From RGIG4608 sp045637205 (lineage in GTDB: Bacteria; Bacillota; Clostridia; Oscillospirales; CAG-272): a stretch of 64,000 bases of DNA. The stretch spans positions 19,965-83,964 of the forward strand of contig JAZTYY010000005.1 of NCBI GenBank assembly GCA_045637205.1, read 5' to 3'. Shown here piece by piece: positions 60,915-64,000 of this stretch (position 1 is its first letter; every line of letters begins with the position of its first letter). A program made the translations under genes and the position numbers. The notes under the pieces are model-generated. The model was given only the letters and a program-made list of their open reading frames with translations, was not told the DNA's origin and did not search any database.

Positions 60915-61814
60915 ATGGCAAAATCAAGAGGACTTGGTAAAAGCATTTTCGACACCTTTGATGACAATCTCATCGAAACTAAAAAAGGTGCAGGTGAAAT
61001 GCTCAAAATTTCCGCAGTAGAGCCCCGTCGCGATCAGCCCAGAAAGACTTTTGAGAGAGAATCTCTTGAAGCTCTTGCTGAAAGTGTACAAAAATATGGT
61101 GTTTTGCAGCCAATTATTGTAAGACCCAATCAAATTATCGACGATACTTATGAAATTATCGCAGGTGAACGTCGTTGGAGAGCCGCAAAGCTTGCAGGAC
61201 TTGATGAAATTCCCGCAGTTATTCTCGACGGTGATGATTTAAAGATAGCCCAGGTGGCAATTATAGAAAATATCCAGCGTGAAGATCTCAACGCTGTTGA
61301 AGAAGCCCTTGCATATCAAGGACTTATGGAGAGATTTGATCTCACTCAGGATCAGGTTTCAAAGCAGGTTGGCAAGAGCCGTTCAGCCATTGCAAACCTT
61401 CTTCGTTTGCTCGATCTTCCCGAGGAAGTACTCGTTATGCTCAAAAACGATGAAATTTCAGCAGGTCACGCACGCGCGCTTCTCGGATTGAACGAAGAGT
61501 CCGATATGGTTGCGCTTGCCGGCAAGATTGTTGAAAAGCAGCTTAGTGTACGCGAGGTTGAAAATGCTGTTAAGAAGCTCAACGAAATACCCGAAATTGT
61601 TGAAATTGAGGACGCTGATGCCGTTAACGCAACAGTAATGACAAGAATTCACCTTCGCGAGCTTGAAAAGAGAAGCCGTGAAACTCTTGGAAGAAAGGTT
61701 AAAATCGTTAACACATCTAAGAAGAGAGTTGTTGAAATTACATTTGACTCCGACGAAGACCTTGAAACATTGCTTTCAAGCGTTTGCGGAGAAGAAATTT
61801 TCAAGAATATTTGA
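60915..61814 (+). CDS. parB: Chromosome partition protein ParB/Spo0J
   Basis: About 299 residues from ATG 60915 (AAAGGA upstream). The CTPase/ParB N-domain reads EPRRDQPRKTF, then IIAGERRWRAAKLAG and IIENIQREDLNAVEEALAY. The central HTH (LTQDQVSKQVGKSRSAIANLLRL in two steps) binds parS, and the C-terminus dimerises. With parA and the three parS sites it forms a full segregation locus. Confidence 0.97.
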   Translation: MAKSRGLGKSIFDTFDDNLIETKKGAGEMLKISAVEPRRDQPRKTFERESLEALAESVQKYGVLQPIIVRPNQIIDDTYEIIAGERRWRAAKLAGLDEIPAVILDGDDLKIAQVAIIENIQREDLNAVEEALAYQGLMERFDLTQDQVSKQVGKSRSAIANLLRLLDLPEEVLVMLKNDEISAGHARALLGLNEESDMVALAGKIVEKQLSVREVENAVKKLNEIPEIVEIEDADAVNATVMTRIHLRELEKRSRETLGRKVKIVNTSKKRVVEITFDSDEDLETLLSSVCGEEIFKNI

Positions 61815-61819
61815 GAATA

Positions 61820-61833
61820 AGAACATATGTTCG
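61820..61833. promoter_or_regulatory. LexA-type box between parB and serS
   Basis: AGAACATATGTTCG contains the perfect palindrome GAACATATGTTC, the ideal Gram-positive LexA core. It starts 6 nt after the parB stop and lies 27 nt before serS. A possible weak promoter (TTGAGA at 61811, TTAAAT at 61836, 19-bp spacer) would surround it. Confidence 0.55.
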
Positions 61834-61860
61834 TTTTAAATTATAAAGGAGATAAAACAA

Positions 61861-63141
61861 ATGCTTGACATTAAATATATTAAAGAGTGTCCCGATGAAG
61901 TTATCGCCCGTCTTGCGATGAAGGGTAAGGACGCAAAAGAAGAAATTGAACAAATTCTCGCGCTTGATGCAAAGAGAAGAACTCTTATTACCGAAACAGA
62001 ATCTCTCAAGGCTGAGCAAAACAGAGTTAACAAGCTCATTCCTCAGTATAAGAAAGAGGGCAAGGACGTAAATGCAATTTTTGCTGAAATGAAGAAGCTT
62101 GGCGCAAGATCCAAGGAGATCGACGTTGAGCTCAAGGAAGTTGACGTACAGCTTCAAGGTGTACTTCTCGGTCTTCCCAACCTTCCTGACCGTGACCTCA
62201 AGCCCGGCGGAAAAGAGAACAACGAGCCCATCCGTTACTTTGGTGAGCCCCATAAGTTCGATTTCGAGCCCAAAAATCACGTTGACCTTTGCACAGACCT
62301 CGGTCTTATCGACTACGAAAGAGGCACAAAGCTCTCCGGTAGCGGTTTCTGGATCTATCGCGGTATGGGTGCGCGTCTTGAATGGGCACTTCTCAACTAC
62401 TTTATCGATACACACTGGGCAGACGGCTACGAGCTTATTTTGCCCCCCCACATGCTTGAATATGAGTGCGGTGTAACTGCAGGTCAGTTCCCCAAATTTG
62501 CTGACGAGGTATTTAAGATTGCAAACCCCGTTGACGACCGTTCAAGATATATGCTTCCTACAGCTGAAGCTGCTCTTGCATCTCTCTATAGAAATGAAAT
62601 TTTGACAGAAGCAGACCTTCCTAAGAAGCTCTTCTCATATACTCCTTGCTTCAGACGTGAAGCAGGCTCATACCGTTCCGACGAAAGAGGTATGGTAAGA
62701 GGACATCAGTTCAACAAGGTTGAAATGTTCCAGTTCACACTCCCCGAAAAGAGTGATGAAGCGTTTGATGAGCTTGTTCAGAAAGCAGAAGCACTCGTTG
62801 CAGGTCTTGGATTCCATTTCAGAACAGTTAAGCTTGCTGCTGAGGACTGCTCCGCATCCATGGCAAGAACATATGATATTGAAATCAATATTCCTTCAAT
62901 GAACGGATACAAGGAAGTATCCTCCGTATCCAATGCGCGTGACTACCAGGCGCGCCGTGGTATGATGAGAGTTCGTAGAGCTGACGGTAAGGTTGAATTC
63001 ATGCACACACTCAACGGCTCCGGTCTTGCTACAAGCCGTGTACTTCCTGCACTCGTTGAGCAGAATCAGCTCGCTGACGGTAGCGTTGTAGTGCCCGAGG
63101 TTCTTCGCAAGTACGTTGGTTGCGATTTGATTAAGAAGTAA
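61861..63141 (+). CDS. serS: Serine--tRNA ligase
   Basis: 426 residues. The N-terminal coiled-coil arm (about 28-105) that binds the long variable arm of tRNA-Ser precedes the class II core: motif 2 FRREAGSYRSDERGMVRGHQF region and motif 3 LNGSGLATSRVLPALVEQ. AAAGGAG lies before the ATG. I see no T-box leader; only 46 bp separate it from parB. tmk follows after 1 nt. Confidence 0.97.
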   Translation: MLDIKYIKECPDEVIARLAMKGKDAKEEIEQILALDAKRRTLITETESLKAEQNRVNKLIPQYKKEGKDVNAIFAEMKKLGARSKEIDVELKEVDVQLQGVLLGLPNLPDRDLKPGGKENNEPIRYFGEPHKFDFEPKNHVDLCTDLGLIDYERGTKLSGSGFWIYRGMGARLEWALLNYFIDTHWADGYELILPPHMLEYECGVTAGQFPKFADEVFKIANPVDDRSRYMLPTAEAALASLYRNEILTEADLPKKLFSYTPCFRREAGSYRSDERGMVRGHQFNKVEMFQFTLPEKSDEAFDELVQKAEALVAGLGFHFRTVKLAAEDCSASMARTYDIEINIPSMNGYKEVSSVSNARDYQARRGMMRVRRADGKVEFMHTLNGSGLATSRVLPALVEQNQLADGSVVVPEVLRKYVGCDLIKK

Positions 63142-63142
63142 G

Positions 63143-63775
63143 ATGAACAACAAAGGAAAATTTATCGTATTCGAGGGCATTGACGGTAGTGGTAAGACCA
63201 CTCAAATCAACAAGCTCTGCGAATATTTGGAATCAAAGGGAAGAAAGGTCTACGTCACAAGTGAGCCGACAATTTCTCTTACGGGCGGTATGCTTCGCGA
63301 CGCGCTTTCGGGCGTGAGCAAGAGAACGTCATGTGAGATGGCGGCAATGTTCGTGCTTGACCGAATCTTCCACAACGTAAATCAAAAATGGGGCATCGAA
63401 AAGATGCTTGAGGATGGCTATGACGTCCTTTGCGACAGATATTATTATTCATCTCTCGCATATCAGGGAAGTGAAACTGATTTCGAATGGGTTAAGAGCA
63501 TGAATCTTAACTGTCCCGAAATCAGAACGCCCGACGCGTGCATCTTCCTTGACCTTACTCCCGAAGAAAGTCTTGAAAGAATTTCAAAGGGAAGAGCAAC
63601 AACTGAAATTTATGAGACAAAAGAGAAGCTCACCGCGGTTAGAAACAAGTTTTTGAGTGTTTTTGAAGAGCTCAAGGACAGAGAAGGGGAGAGAATTTGC
63701 ATTATCTCTGCCTTCGGTGACGTTGAAACTGTGGCAAAAAGAATTTCAAACGCAGTTGATGAGATAATTGCTTGA
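63143..63775 (+). CDS. tmk: Thymidylate kinase
   Basis: 210 residues. The P-loop is FEGIDGSGKTTQ, the DR(Y/H) motif is DRYYYSSLAYQG, and a lid region includes SKGRATTEIYE. It converts dTMP to dTDP. It is 1 nt after serS and has no separate ribosome binding site, so it is probably translated by coupling. The stop codon is followed at once by the multi-hairpin element copy B. Confidence 0.95.
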   Translation: MNNKGKFIVFEGIDGSGKTTQINKLCEYLESKGRKVYVTSEPTISLTGGMLRDALSGVSKRTSCEMAAMFVLDRIFHNVNQKWGIEKMLEDGYDVLCDRYYYSSLAYQGSETDFEWVKSMNLNCPEIRTPDACIFLDLTPEESLERISKGRATTEIYETKEKLTAVRNKFLSVFEELKDREGERICIISAFGDVETVAKRISNAVDEIIA

Positions 63776-63776
63776 T

Positions 63777-63994
63777 AAATTGGGGTTTAGCGGTGCTTCG
63801 CACCGCAGTTAAATCCGCCTGCGTCGGAATAAATCCACATTCGTGGATGAAATCGCTTTCGCGATGAAATCTGCCTTACGGCAGGTGATTTATAGGCGGA
63901 TTTGATTTCATCCGAGGCAATTTGCCGAGGATTTCATCCAAGCTCGCTTGGATTTCATCGTGGCAAAGCCACGATTTCATTCCTTTAATCTCCC
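63777..63994. repeat. Multi-hairpin element, copy B
   Basis: About 218 bp aligned end to end with copy A (37021-37240). Stems are kept: GCGGTGC-TTC-GCACCGC, ATCCAC-ATTC-GTGGAT, ATCGC-TTTC-GCGAT, CTGCC-TTAC-GGCAG, ATCCAAGC-TC-GCTTGGAT and ATCGTGGC-AAA-GCCACGAT. Loops differ from copy A, and one stem has an A-T to G-C pair change. It begins within two bases of the tmk stop codon. Confidence 0.92.
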
Positions 63995-64000
63995 CCATAA

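Noticed and set aside
61815..61860. T-box leader for serS
   Set aside because: Only 46 bp separate parB and serS, too little for a T-box, and no T-box sequence is present.

Overview
The window is low-GC DNA from a Gram-positive, spore-forming Bacillota, most likely an uncultured Clostridia of a gut or other glycan-rich habitat. Support comes from an intact sigK, an AbrB/SpoVT-type regulator, HPr kinase, RNase J, consensus sigma-A promoters (TTGACA, 17 bp, TATAAT), AGGAGG ribosome binding sites, lipoprotein signal peptides and many intrinsic terminators. I see no rRNA, tRNA or CRISPR array.

Region 1 (0.02-30.1 kb) is a glycan-use locus for N-acetyl-hexosamine-containing material. After an AraC regulator (+), twenty consecutive genes run on the minus strand. 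Read in the direction of transcription: a NagB/TIM-barrel fusion, a NagA, a Gfo/Idh/MocA protein, a solute-binding lipoprotein, two sugar permeases, four large secreted proteins (Ig-like, DUF4838, Ig-like, duplicated beta-repeat), a GH20-type glycosidase, an SGNH esterase, a short ABC ATPase, a six-TM protein and two more Gfo/Idh/MocA proteins. A downstream block, bracketed by two near-identical palindromes, holds a classical NagB, a second NagA, an ASKHA sugar kinase, an aldose epimerase and an MsmK/UgpC-type ATPase. The implied flow is surface binding and trimming, ABC import, deacetylation to GlcN-6-P, and deamination to Fru-6-P.

Region 2 (30.1-33.0 kb) is a solitary large serine recombinase. 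A long hairpin precedes it and an array of hairpins and terminators follows, including a 190-bp direct repeat that differs by one T. A 30-residue membrane peptide gene on the minus strand closes this region.

Region 3 (33.0-48.9 kb) is mostly core genes: hprK with a methyltransferase and an SGNH protein, rpsF-ssb-rpsR, a secreted ComEC-like metallo-beta-lactamase protein, an amidase-domain protein, sigK, a surface lipase-like protein, a CpXC protein, a PpiC-type foldase, and rnj divergent from abrB. Region 4 (49-64 kb) is mainly on the plus strand: a split glycosyltransferase fused to CsaB, a small HTH gene with a LexA-type box inside its promoter, a cluster of DnaA-box-like sites, SLOG, YitT, ArsR, gdhA, radC, thiI, rsmG, three perfect parS sites, parA-parB, serS and tmk. 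The parS sites, the DnaA-box cluster and the strand switch near 48.5 kb suggest the window spans or lies close to the chromosome origin.

The best candidates for something undescribed are a ~220-bp multi-hairpin element present in two diverged copies (37.0 and 63.8 kb) whose stems are kept while loops change, including a compensatory base pair; the recombinase with its duplicated hairpin array; the NagB-isomerase fusion; and the candidate origin next to an SOS-type promoter.
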